Assembly: GCA_948567375.1 (NCBI GenBank)
Contig: OX419756.1
Span: forward strand, 40,128,333-40,192,332
Reading direction: 5' to 3'
Origin: Lunularia cruciata
Taxonomy: Eukaryota; Streptophyta; Marchantiopsida; Lunulariales; Lunulariaceae
Length of the DNA stretch: 64,000 bases
The notes under the pieces are model-generated. The model searched no databases. It was not told where the DNA came from and worked only from the letters and a program-made list of their open reading frames with translations. The position numbers and the translations under genes are program-made. This document shows positions 12,918-24,400 of the stretch, piece by piece. Position 1 is the first letter of the stretch. Each line of letters opens with the position of its first letter.

Positions 12918-13086
12918 AATCAGTTTAGACTCAACTCAAATCACATTCAACTTGGATAAGAAATCAATCCTCAATTCAATAATCTGCCAACAACATGCAT
13001 TGACATGTCCACTCTAGCAAAAAAGACTCTAGGTGATGCTCCACAACCTCTATCTATCATAGCCAAGAACTCAAACTCTCAACATC
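12918..13086 (+). repeat. ~170-bp dispersed repeat, copy A, abutting chromovirus pol
   Basis: This segment matches 21259-21427 along its length with many substitutions. Shared words include TCATCTGC/TAATCTGC, TCCACTCTAGC, GACTC, AGTGATGCTC/GGTGATGCTC and CATAACCAAGAA/CATAGCCAAGAA. Here it directly precedes the start of recognisable reverse transcriptase at about 13091. It is probably part of the same chromovirus family (leader or region upstream of RT). Confidence 0.6.
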
Positions 13087-13090
13087 ACAT

Positions 13091-15720
13091 AAGTGTATTG
13101 ATTATCATGGCCTCAATAAACAAACAATGAAGAATGCATATCCTTTGCCTCAAATTAATGACTTGCTTGGTCAGTTCAGTGTAGCACGATAATTCTCCAA
13201 TTTTGATCTCCAAAGTGGCTATTTATTGATTCCCATTGATAGAGATGATGTGCAAAAGACTTCCTTTTGCACAAGGTATGTGCATTTTGAATGGAGAGTT
13301 CTTAAAGTTCATGTCACCAATACTCTAGCTATCTTCATGGATCAGATGCATCAGGTGTTGGATAGGCTATTCGATCTATACATGATGGTGTTCTTGGATG
13401 ATATTTTAATCTATAGCAACACGGAGGTAGAACATACAAATCATGTGTGAGAAGTCCTAAGACAACTAAGTGAATGGAAGTTTTACTATAAGAAGTCAAA
13501 GTGCACCTTTTGGCAGAAGGAAGTTACTTTCTTGGGTCATAGGATCTCATCAAGATGGAGGATAGAAGATCAAGGCTATTATAGATTGACATGTTTCAAA
13601 GGATACCATAAAAGTGTGGGCATTTAATGGATTGGCAAGTTTTTACCTATGATTCATCCATTATTTTGCTCATGTGACCACACCATTGACCAACCTCTTG
13701 GGGAAGACCTCAAGCTTTTAATGGACCACCAAGCACTAAAAACTATTTCTAAAGCTAAAAATATATGGTGTCTTCAAGATCCATTCTTCAACCATATGAT
13801 CTCAACTACCTTGTGTGGTTGATTTTGATGCTTCTAACTTTACCATTGGAGTTGTTTGCAACATGAGTTTCTAGATGGGTTATATCTCATTGCCTTTGTG
13901 TCTTGCCAACTAAACAACACAAAAAGGAATTACTCTACTTAAGATAAAGAACAACTAACAATAGTTTATGCCACCAAGGTATGGATGCATTATCTCTTGG
14001 AAGAACAAGTGATCATGCAAACCAATCACAAACCCTTGTTGCATACATTACATTTAGAGCACATGAAGGGTTGATATCATTGATGGAAGGAACAACTACA
14101 GTTTGAATCCAAACTTGAGTATGAATCTGGTAGGTTCCATTTCATCCCTGAGGCACTATCCCAATGACCTAATTTGAAGTCTCTTCCTCTCATCATGACA
14201 GCAATTATGATAGTGTTAATTGATTCAAAAGTCCAAATTGAGTTTAGGACAACTTTACAACAAGATCACTTCTTTCAGATGATACAAGGTCATATTGCAA
14301 CATGTGAAAGGGAATATAATACCTTCTTCTTCAAGGACGGTCGTCTATTTTGTGAGAACTGGATCTATGTTCCAACCAAGGGAGATCTACAACTTGTGTG
14401 CCTTCAAGAAGCCCATGACCTACTAATTGTTGGTCACATGGGTGGACACAAGACCTTGGGTACCCTATAATGCCAATTGTTAGCCCAACATTGTACAAGA
14501 TGTTTGAGAATTTTTGTGATCTTGTCATAGCTGCCAACACAACAAGGGCAACAACTAGAAATTGAGTGGACTACTTCAACCACTTCCCATCCTATCTACT
14601 TGATATGAACACATGAGCTTAGATTTCACCACTTCCTTGCCCAAGACAAAGCAAGGTCACACAACATTTATGGTGTTTGTGGATAAGTTGAGTAAGAAAA
14701 TCCATTTGGCACCAACCTTTGATACAATAGATGCTCCAAGATTGGCTCATTTCTACTTTGACAATGTCTTCAAGCATCATGGAATGCCTCATATACTCAT
14801 CTCTATGATCATTGATTCATCATAAAATTTTGGCAAGCACTCTTCTAAATACTTGGCACCAAGCTTGCTTTGTCCATGGCCTATCATCCTCAAATGTGAA
14901 AATTGTACCTTGGAGGACATGCTTTGCACCTCTCTAAATATTTGCCATACCAATTGTGATGAATGTCTTATAGTTGTTAAGTTTGCTTAAAATAATTCCA
15001 AACATGCAAGCACTCAATTCTCTGTCTTCTTCCTTAATTTTAGCCAATAACCATTTCTCCCAAATTCTCTCCTTTCTATTCCTCCATCTCATGGCCCTCA
15101 TACTTCTACCGTCTTGATCATAATATCCCAATCCTTGCAACAAGCCAAATCTCATCTCCTTGTTGTCACAATCATCAAAAACAGTACGCATCATCATGAT
15201 CTTACCTTTCAACTTAAAGATAAGGTCATGTTTTCTTCTAGAAACCTACTCTCCCACTTGATACCCAACTTTTTAAAATTTCTCCTAATTGGATAAGCCC
15301 ATGATGTCATCCAAATCACCTCTCCTAGTGCTTATCACCTTGCCATGCCTTGCCTTTTTGTATGTGAATCCACCTTGTCTTTCATATTTCCAAGTTGAAA
15401 CCCTTTGTTTCTAATCCATCTTCCTTTTCCTCTCACGTCCAACCTACTCCCCCTCCTATCCCTATCATTCATCATGAGGATTATGAAGTTGATTTTATCT
15501 TTGCACGTTGTCACATTCAATATCTCCGCCAACAAAATATGGAGTACAAAGTCCTTTGGAAAGGGTATCCCCTCCATGATGCCACCTTGGGAGTCTTTTT
15601 CTCATCTCCAAAATGCACATATGGCTATCCAAGAGTTTGAAGCTTCAATGGTGATGAAGACATCACCAACTAGCTATGGGAGAATATGTAGCAATATAAA
15701 TTTTACCAATGAGTTAGTTG
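13091..15720 (+). pseudogene. Ty3/gypsy chromovirus pol remnant with chromodomain
   Basis: Conserved blocks of a gypsy polyprotein appear in the expected order but in shifting frames with many stops. The reverse transcriptase (about 13094-13560) includes a DYHGLNKQTM block, YPLPQINDLL, and the catalytic FLDDILIYS motif. Remains of the RNase H/thumb region follow (VDFDASNFTIGV near 13.82 kb and NHKPLLHT near 14.03 kb). The integrase H2C2 zinc finger (EAHDLLIVGHMGGHKT, then CHSCQ at 14523-14537 in another frame) precedes the integrase core start (MSLDFTTSLPKTKQGHTTFM at 14613). The integrase C-terminus (LTFQLKDKVM, 15.2 kb) and a chromodomain (YEVDFI, then VLWKGYPLHDAT, then SHLQNAHMAIQEFE after a frame change) end the region. 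The chromodomain identifies the chromovirus branch, in which integrase targets heterochromatin. The first part of RT, protease and gag are missing from this copy. It is non-functional. Confidence 0.9.
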
Positions 15721-15784
15721 AGACTAACAAAGTAACAAATAGGCCAAAATTAGCCAAGAATTATAATGATATTTTAGAACCATC

Positions 15785-16185
15785 TAGGATGTTACTTTGT
15801 ACCTTCCAAGTATTGGGTAATGTGCTTGCCAAGGGGTGGCTTCTAGGAGGAAGCATCTTGAGAAGCTATTTAGTAACTTAACTTGAATACCAAGTAGGTT
15901 TTCTAGAGGGAAGCTTCATAACTGGCTTAGCTTGCATGCCAAGTAGGCGACTTCAAGAAGAAAGCTTCTTGAGAACCTTCCCAATTAACTTGGTTTTCAC
16001 TCTAAGAAAGAAGCTTTTAAGAAGTTCTTCAAATGCCATGTATGCTTCCATATAAATACCAAAGCCCAAGCTCATGCTATGCATTTGGAGTTTCCCTCAT
16101 TCATGAGTTACAATCTGATCTTTCACTCCAATTGTCCATTCTCTTATTTCTGTCCTTGGTCTTTTATAAGTAATAACTTTAGATA
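15785..16185 (+). mobile_element. Chromovirus LTR, copy following the pol remnant
   Basis: The segment lies just downstream of the chromodomain, where a 3' LTR belongs. It shares words with 20490-20870: CTTAGCTTGCATGCCAAGTAG/CTTAGCTTGCACGCCAAGTAG, GAAGCTTCTTGAGAA, ATACCAAAG near a TATAAA box (16050-16065), GCATTTGGA, and GATCTTTCACTC. Exact LTR ends are not fixed by eye. Confidence 0.7.
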
Positions 16186-18630
16186 TTGATAGGCCAAGTG
16201 TGTCACATTATGTAAAGAGACTTGCCTAACAATCTCATTGCTCTCCACATACAAGTACTTTTGAACTCATACACTTGACTATAGTAGCACAACTAGTCTA
16301 ATGTTGATCCGACCAAACAACTCCAATAGGCATACTTCTTTTATTGGATGCTACCAATCAATAAGTGTGGTATTCAAAGGTGAAAAAGTAATAAACTCTT
16401 TAAGCTCATCCTCAAACTGGTTCCTTGGTGGAACAAAGGCTCCACTCCAACATTGTTGCACCAATTGGTTTGCATGTTATTGTAATGCCTCCTCAAAACT
16501 CCACAATAGAGCATCCAAGGTGGATGGAACAACCTCACATCCAAATTCAAGTGATCTCTTATGGTATTACAGTATCCTCCACATGGACATTCTCCAATAC
16601 TTCACTAGACCTAGTAATTGAACCATTGAAAGCTTACATGACATGGTTCCTTACTAAAGTGAACCAAGATTGCCACTACTAAAGTGCACCAACAGACAAC
16701 ATCCCTCACTTGATTATCAACCTGACCTATAGGAAGTTATGTCCTCCCAATAGTCAATGTTGAAACCCATGAGATATAGCATGTACTCCACCAACTAGCA
16801 CATCATGTTACTTTACTATTGTCATAATGGCCTAAGCTCTCACCATAAAGTTATCAATCAGATGACCTAGCTAAATCTAAACAATGTGCTCCACAAATGC
16901 AATACATTGTGAAGAAAAATCCCCTAGAGATGTATGAGTCACAAATGGACACCCTTCCACATTACTCTTTTTTAGCCCAAGACCAATAATTGTAGTGTTC
17001 CAACATACAAGGCTATGCGCCAAAGTCTAATAAGACTCTTTATGGTGTATAGACCTTCCTTAAAGGTCACACCAAATGGGAAAACCCACACTCATTGTCC
17101 AATAGGACAACTCCAAGTGTGAATTGAGTTCACTCAAATGCAAGTCTAGCTAGTAACTCCTCCAATCTAGTTGTGGCTTCTTCCTATAAACCATTGGTAG
17201 TTGAATGAATCCCATGCTCCTTAACTAAATGTAATACCAATAGCTAGGCAGATGATCTAGAGATGAAATTTGGTTTGGTAATATTTAAAAAAAATGTTAT
17301 ACATGATGAATTAAGTAGATCAAATAGAGGTATTGCCCAAAAAGTACTTCCACTAATAAGCCTAAATTGAAACATGCTTGGAAACTTTAGAATCAATAGT
17401 TAGGCATATGATCTTTAGGTTAAACTTGGGATGGTGACATCTGGAAGGATGTTATACATGATATAAAAAGAAGATCAGATGGAGTTATCACCAAAAGAGC
17501 ACCTCTACTAATAGGGTAGAAGCCAAAATAGGCCTCTGAACTTTAGAGGCAATTTTGGAGGCCTAAACGGATGAATTAGGCCTCACAAATATGCAAATTC
17601 ATCCTCTCCCTAGTGCACAATGGAAGACAAGCTGGCCTTCCTCCCCTTTGGTTTGTCTCACTGAGAGCTTTCCAATGATACCTCACCCATGTGATTTTGA
17701 GATTCCTACACAAAGATTACCTAAAAGATTCTCTTTGGCCAAAGCCTGTTTGACCAACCAAATGGGACCAAGACTGACATGTCAACCATCCAAGCAAGTA
17801 ATCTAAGGTTGGAGCTCGTTGACAGTTCATCTAACCATGTACCTAATCCTATGGTGGAGCTCCCTTTGGAGGAGATCCTCTTTGGCTATATAATAAAGAG
17901 AAGGTGCTCCTTTAGTGCATCATAGTTTGAGTGAGGAATTCATGTTTTCTATCTATTGTGTTTCTCTATTCTCAAAAAATTTCACTAAGTCAGCTTCACC
18001 GTCAATCACCTTTGCTCTAGAAGCAAGAACCGCATCATCCTTACTCTCATAAAGTGTGGCAGCCAACTAGAACATTAGAGTTGGATCAACTCAATATCTA
18101 AACATGTCATTGGTTGAGAATAAAGGGGAGTGCATAATAAATTGAGTCGCTCTCAACATTGTGCTAGACTTGGTCTATGTAGTAGCAAATGAATGACTAG
18201 TATCTAGTCCATCATGCACTCCATCACCACCTATCACACTTACACTAGGATATCTAGGAGCCATGGATGTTGTATACAATGCCTCAAAGAGTGTGATAGA
18301 TTGGGGGATTTTGACCTACAAGCCTCCTCTCTTTGTAGGTCTAACTCCATTGATTCTCCTCCAAGCTTTAGGGCATGTATTGAACTCCTAGTCATTGCAA
18401 TAGATGCATCTACCTATGCTACTCCACACATAAAGTCCATGATATATCTATCACGAGCATAAGAGGTAGAAGCCTTAGTACTTGAATTTGATTTCCTTTG
18501 AATTGTAGCAATGCAACCCAATCTTTGCTCCAATTGCTCAATCTGAGTAGCATGGTTGTATTGGGCTCTTACCAGGTGTAGGTCCTCTACCACATACTAT
18601 ATTAGCCCTACCACTTTACTACTTTGGGTG
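16186..18630. other. Degraded retroelement interior, not resolved
   Basis: This region is CA-rich on the + strand, like the neighbouring chromovirus pieces, and lies between the + strand LTR and the minus-strand gag. It could be the decayed protease/RT leader of the minus-strand element, but I could not recognise a protease or RT motif. The + strand frames at 16301-16682 and 17591-17806 are probably antisense shadows. Confidence 0.4.
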
Positions 18631-19725
18631 GAGGTCCAAGCATCAATCACTTGTATGACCAAATCTATGGCAACGGTCACATTGTCTTTGAATTGGCTAT
18701 GGCATTCCAAAGACATCGTGCCCACTATCTTGGAGCACTCTCTCTTGTGTGAGGTCCACCACAAGTCCAACAAGCAACACCACCACTCATTGGCTATTAT
18801 TGATCCAAAAATGAAGGTAAGGGTTTAGTTGCGCTAGGCACTCCATTCACTTCATAAGATTTGGGCTATCCACTTTGCCCTTGGAAACCAACCAATTGTG
18901 GTGCACTATGTTGCACTCTAGAAGAAGTAATAATTAAAGATAATGTCTCCCCACCAAATCAAGATGTCACCTCTCTCTCTTCCACCATGTTGAGCTCAAT
19001 ATGCTCATTAAAAACTACCATTAGAGACTACCACTAAAGACCACCACCAAAGTAGGTGAAGTAACTTGCTATAATGTAATATCATGTACTCTATGTCATA
19101 ACTCTTCATCCAAGATCCCATACCAAAACTAGACTACTTAGGGTTCAATGACTCCATGAGTGAAACTCATCAACCAATTCATGTGAGCCTTGCTTACGCT
19201 CTCTCTAGCCTTCCATTGGAACTCCTACAAGCTCTTTAACTTTTAGTCCGTACTCCTTGGTAATTCTATCTCAAGCACTAAAAGAAATCTATCATGGGGT
19301 AAACTACAATGGTACATCCACTCATAGAAGCACCATTCCTAACTAGTACATCTCCACTAGATACACCAATGCTACTAGAGATAGAACTTGTGAGTACTAC
19401 CAATCTACCTCTAAAATCTGAGTTTGATCTGATGGAGATGTATTTTGGAGACCAATACTATCTCCATAGCTCAATTTCCTCCAAGTGAGCTCTCCTAAAC
19501 TCATGGTAGTCATCCATCAATGGATCTTCCAAGTATTAGAACAACCTTCTCCATACCATGAAGAATGTGAACAAAGTCAAGTTTTGCATCTATTGCAAAT
19601 CACACCAACTATCAAACTCTTGGATGAAATCATCCAACTCAATAATACCTACTATGTCAGAGTAGTGCTTGGGCCTTTTGGAAGCCCCATAAATCTTGTC
19701 CATGTCCTATAACAATAATAGAGAC
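18630..19725 (-). pseudogene. Chromovirus gag remnant with two zinc knuckles
   Basis: On the minus strand, an N-terminal part around 19.72-19.45 kb reads ELDDFIQEFDSWCD and, further on, YLEDPLMDDYHEF. This fits the capsid-like region of plant gypsy gag, although frames shift and stops interrupt it. Nearer 18.78-18.64 kb two nucleocapsid zinc knuckles can be read: CWTCGGPHTRES (CX2CX3H, the last Cys lost) and CDRCHRFGHTSD followed by a stop and Cys (CX2CX4HX4C). The order capsid then knuckles confirms minus orientation, opposite to the pol at 13-15.7 kb, so this belongs to a different insertion or to an inverted piece. It is dead. Confidence 0.65.
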
Positions 19726-20489
19726 ACACCATGCACATTATCAATTGGATCACAACTCCCATGTCAAAGACCAAACCAAAATTAATCTCCTTCCTCACTA
19801 GACCTAAGATATGGGTTGATATTAAGCGTCACTCTATATGAATCTACTATGTTCTATACAAAATCTCCTCTAAAATCTTGTAGAACTCTATCATGACGAT
19901 GTACCCCAAACCACAACTAAAACCACCAAGTACCACCACCAAGAACCACCAACTAATGTAACTTTAACTTATAACTCTAACTCTAACTCTCCATTGTGTA
20001 CTACAAAACCTACACAATGGAGAAGTGCAACCTATAACTTGCATAACATCCACTCTCATTGTCTATAGCCAATCACTTCCTACCTCACCAAAAAGAAACA
20101 TAGATACTCTGACTAACCCTCACTCTAGTCTCACTATTGAGAGCACCAATACTCTAAATATCAAGGCACCTCATAAAAACATGGTGCACAAAAAAGAAAG
20201 AAAGAATGGAGGATCCAATCACAAGAAATTGAAACCATATCCCTCCATCTCAAAAATCAAAATCGGATTGACTTTGCCTCCATTTGGCATTTGACATAAT
20301 AGGAGTGTTTATCTACTCTTATTCTACCAAGATCACCAAGGATGCTATCAAACATCCTCTCTTAGCCAAAGCTACATGAGTATATGTATAAGTCTAACAA
20401 TCATTTGGACAACAAGTAAGGATGTACCAATTGGCTCGGGCTTCGGACTTAGAACCAAAGATTTGGAATTCAAACTCTATTGCGCATAA

Positions 20490-20872
20490 TCTTGGAAGCT
20501 TCTTGGTATCTTCTAAGTATTGAGTAACATGTATCCCAAGTGATAACCCTAACTACTTAGCTTGCACGCCAAGTAGATGACTTCTAGATGGAAACTTCTT
20601 GAGAAGTTTCCTAATTAGCTTAGCTTGCAGACCAAGTAGACAATTTCTAGAAGGAAGCTTCTCGATTAACTTAGCTTGCACTCTAAGAATGCAGCGTTTA
20701 GGAAGCTCCTTGAGAAGCTTCTCAAGAGCCTTATATGTTCCCTATGAATACCAAAGTCTAAATGCATGCTAAGCATTTGGAATTTTCTTCATTCAAAAGT
20801 ACTAATGTGATCTTTCACTCTAATCTTCTATTCTCATATTTCTCTTGGTTTTTTACAATAGTTAACTAATAG
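20490..20872 (+). mobile_element. Chromovirus LTR, second + strand copy
   Basis: This is a diverged direct repeat of 15785-16185. Both carry TTAGCTTGCA(C/T)GCCAAGTAG, blocks of GAAGCTTCTTGAGAAG, GAATACCAAAG at the TATA position, GCATTTGGA, and TGATCTTTCACTC. Heavy divergence shows age, or that the two LTRs came from separate insertions. Confidence 0.7.
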
Positions 20873-21258
20873 TGAAATGTCAAATTTGGCCAAATTGAGA
20901 AGAAGGAGACCTCCAAATCTCTAATTTGAGAGGATGGATTCTCAAATCCACCTCCAATTTTTCACCTTTGGTTCAATTTGCACCAAATCAACACTCATTT
21001 CACCTCCTTCGGCTCAAATCAAATGCACATTGTCTCAAATTGATTGAATTTGAAAATTTTAGGCAATGCATCCGTACATTGTCTGCCCAATTTGTCAAAA
21101 TCTGCATCAAATCAAACACAACTTCTGCACATGATCCACACATCTAGAAGAGAACTTGAATAATAACAATCATTGATCCCACCAAGCTTAGAGATACCAC
21201 TAACTCACTCAATTCTTACACGCAAGTCCCTCCCCTCCCCACTTTCATTTTTCTATAT

Positions 21259-21427
21259 AATTAGTTTAGTCTCAATTCGGATCAAAAATCAATTCTCAAC
21301 TCAATCATCTGCAAAAAATCAACATTGATTATAGCTAACTCGTATCCACTCTAGCTAAGAGACTCCAAGTGATGCTCGTTTGTCCTTGTCAACCATAACC
21401 AAGAATTCAAAAGCTAAACACCAAAGA
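21259..21427 (+). repeat. ~170-bp dispersed repeat, copy B
   Basis: This is the partner of 12918-13086. It lies about 390 bp downstream of the second LTR, which suggests the repeat belongs to the internal leader of the chromovirus family. No RT follows it here. Confidence 0.55.
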
Positions 21428-24400
21428 AGTGAGCTTCAAAGGTATACTCCTTTGCTTCACATGGATCTCCAACCCTAATAGCATCATTGATAGCTCATAT
21501 GATGGTGCAAACAGTGCAAGTGATAGTATATCCCATAGTGTGATGAATAGCTCTAACAAAAAATCTGGCTGGCATTAAATAATCTCTGAGCAACTATTAA
21601 TACAACAATGACCACCAAGATTATCATTCCAAAGTCAAAATAAACTAGCTTTGGTGCTACAAATGTTGTGACATATCCCTTCTCTCTTCTTGGAAAATGT
21701 ACCAGTAAAATTTGAAGATAATGAATAAGTATGAAGATTGCAGGATATTAAGCAGAGATCTGCATATACTTTTACTTTAAGTTTATTATGATAAGGCTCC
21801 TATCTTGTGCATCTATAAAATGAAGAACATGTAAGTACAAATATAATATGATATGATATAATATTTTTTAATTTTAATTTTTTATACTTTTACAATAGTG
21901 TAGTAGGTACTAGATTATAAACTTAGTATCCAAACATATTTGAAAGGTTTTCTATCTATTGGAATTAAATATTTTGAATAGAAATATTGTGCATTATAGT
22001 TACATTATTATAGTGCACACAGAACGAGATACTTTCTTGAATCTCTAATGAAAAAAATAAGGCCTATCGCAAGGCATTTTTTTTCTTATCTTATGAAACT
22101 CTCCCCCTAAAAAAACTATGCAAATATTTTGGCAATTCTGAAAGAATTATTCACTCGCTTTTCATTCAAGTTTCAATTGCTTGTTATGTAACTCAAGCTT
22201 AGTAATATGTTTCTCACACTCTATAATTCTCTACACTCTACCTTCTAAATCTTAGTCCCAAATTCAAATAAGTCATTTTTGTAAAATTTTGGCTCTATGC
22301 CTGAATTGGCACCTAGCAAACCAAATGCCTCTTATTTGGGTACTATTATTAAAACAACAAAAAGTTTTGTTCTAACACCACTAGAATTTGATACAAGACT
22401 CATGTACCAACCAAAATAACTTAGGCTATGCTACGCGAGATTATTGTTATTCTTGTAAAGGAAGTACGTACAAGAGCCCCAAAAATCATTATATTAAATG
22501 ATGTCCAAAAAAAAAAAAAAACCAAAGGTGGAATGGTAAAACTTATACTATTGACAGTTTCCTTAAATTATAAAGAATAAAAAGGTAAAAAGAAATTTTA
22601 TGGGAATTTGAAGGCTTCCTATGGCTCTATTGTAACATCTAAGGACGTATATTATGCCTAATAAGTATGGCCTTTTTCTGGCTCTTTGCAATGAGCTAAG
22701 ATTTGTGACCAATAGATACCATATTATAAACAAATAAGATGTTTTGAGTTGTGCTCAAAGAGACTTTGAAAATATAAATATATAATGATAAAATTCTGTG
22801 ATTCTAAGGTGACAAGAATAAACAAGCAAAAATCAAGTTCCAAGATTCCTAACATATTTCCAGCCACTCTGAATTAGAAAAACGTTCAAGAATTTCCAAG
22901 ACCTTGACCTTAAAACTCAAACTCGCGCTTTGTGTTGGAGAGAAAATTCTTCTTGTAGCTCAATTTTGGGGAAGTCGTGGCTGAATAAGACACAAGAAGA
23001 ATGAACGAGCTTGTATAACACAAAAAGTTCCAAAGGAGTTTTCATCCAAAACCAGTGCGAGAAACTGACAAAGCGCGAGCGAGTTAGTTCGATAGTACGT
23101 TACTGTTATTTGCAGTAAACCGAGTATTTTCTGGCATTGCTGAGTTTGCTTGCTTGCCACATTATTTCATCGTCTCCAAACAGGACTATCTCGTACAAAA
23201 CAAATTGTACGGTGCATGGCAGTACACTAAGTACCATATCCAAATACGACGTGATATTGATATTTGTCATAGTGCAAAACTATCCGGATCAAGTTAACGT
23301 ACTCGTTTTCAAGAAGCAGTATTTTATACTTTTTATTGGTTCAAGTTGCGGGGCATGGCAACAACAACCTCAATAGGACAAGGAGTCAATTCATCCAATT
23401 AATGAAGCGCGAGACTTTAAACCCTCCTACGAATTAAACGATATATTGTGATATATTGTGGGTAACTTCTCTGTCCATACTTGTGTCTGGCAAACTTACG
23501 AATTTCAGTTGTCCAATAATTGCCATGGGGAGTTTCCTGAACATGACCGTTTGAAACTCTCCCTATGGTGTCGTATGTTCGAAATGGTATACATTCGGTG
23601 TGATAAAAATTATAAATGGACCCGATACGCTAGAATGTTATTATAGTCAAAAGGAAGTTGATATGTAGATCCTATTCGGTTGGATAAATAAATGCGAGAA
23701 CGTAAAGAAAACACCAGGTTGTTGCAGTTTTAATTTGGCTTGCCACAATTATGGCAATTTTCTTGGATAGAATCCTGGTCTTGCTTTGAAGTTCAACATA
23801 GGGGTATGATGAGTTTGGCATGTACCATCTTCAAATTCAAAACAGCTGAATTTTACTTAAGTAATCAATATATGTCCGGTCAAATGTCAAATGTCCAGTT
23901 TAAAACCCAACTTACTTACCAGCCAAAATATTCGTTTGACCTTATATTTTCCTCTCGATTCGATTTATTTTCCTCGATTTGGTTGAGAAACATATTGTAT
24001 TGAGAATTTTGATCTCACAAGAATTTGATTCAAACATGATAACCGGGTCTAGTATTGGGAACAAGAAACAAGGTTTTTTTAATGGCTTCGCTCTGATGTG
24101 TTCCATCACGTATTCGCACGATTTATCGTGAAGCCGAGCGCATCAAGCCATAGCAAAAGAAAAATTATAATCACCGGTGCTTTAATGGCATAGGTAAACA
24201 AGATCTATCTATACGGACTATTGAAGAGTAAACATTCATATAATGTCGGTGGCTGAAAGAGGGACCTTGGTGAAAAAAGGACTCCGAGCTTAGGGGCACT
24301 TTTGCCAGAGTCGTATATCCATCCGACTTTTCATCGGACGTGCGAGTTTACCGGTTGAAAGGACTTGCTACAGTAAAGCTACCGGGACAGACTTGTTACT

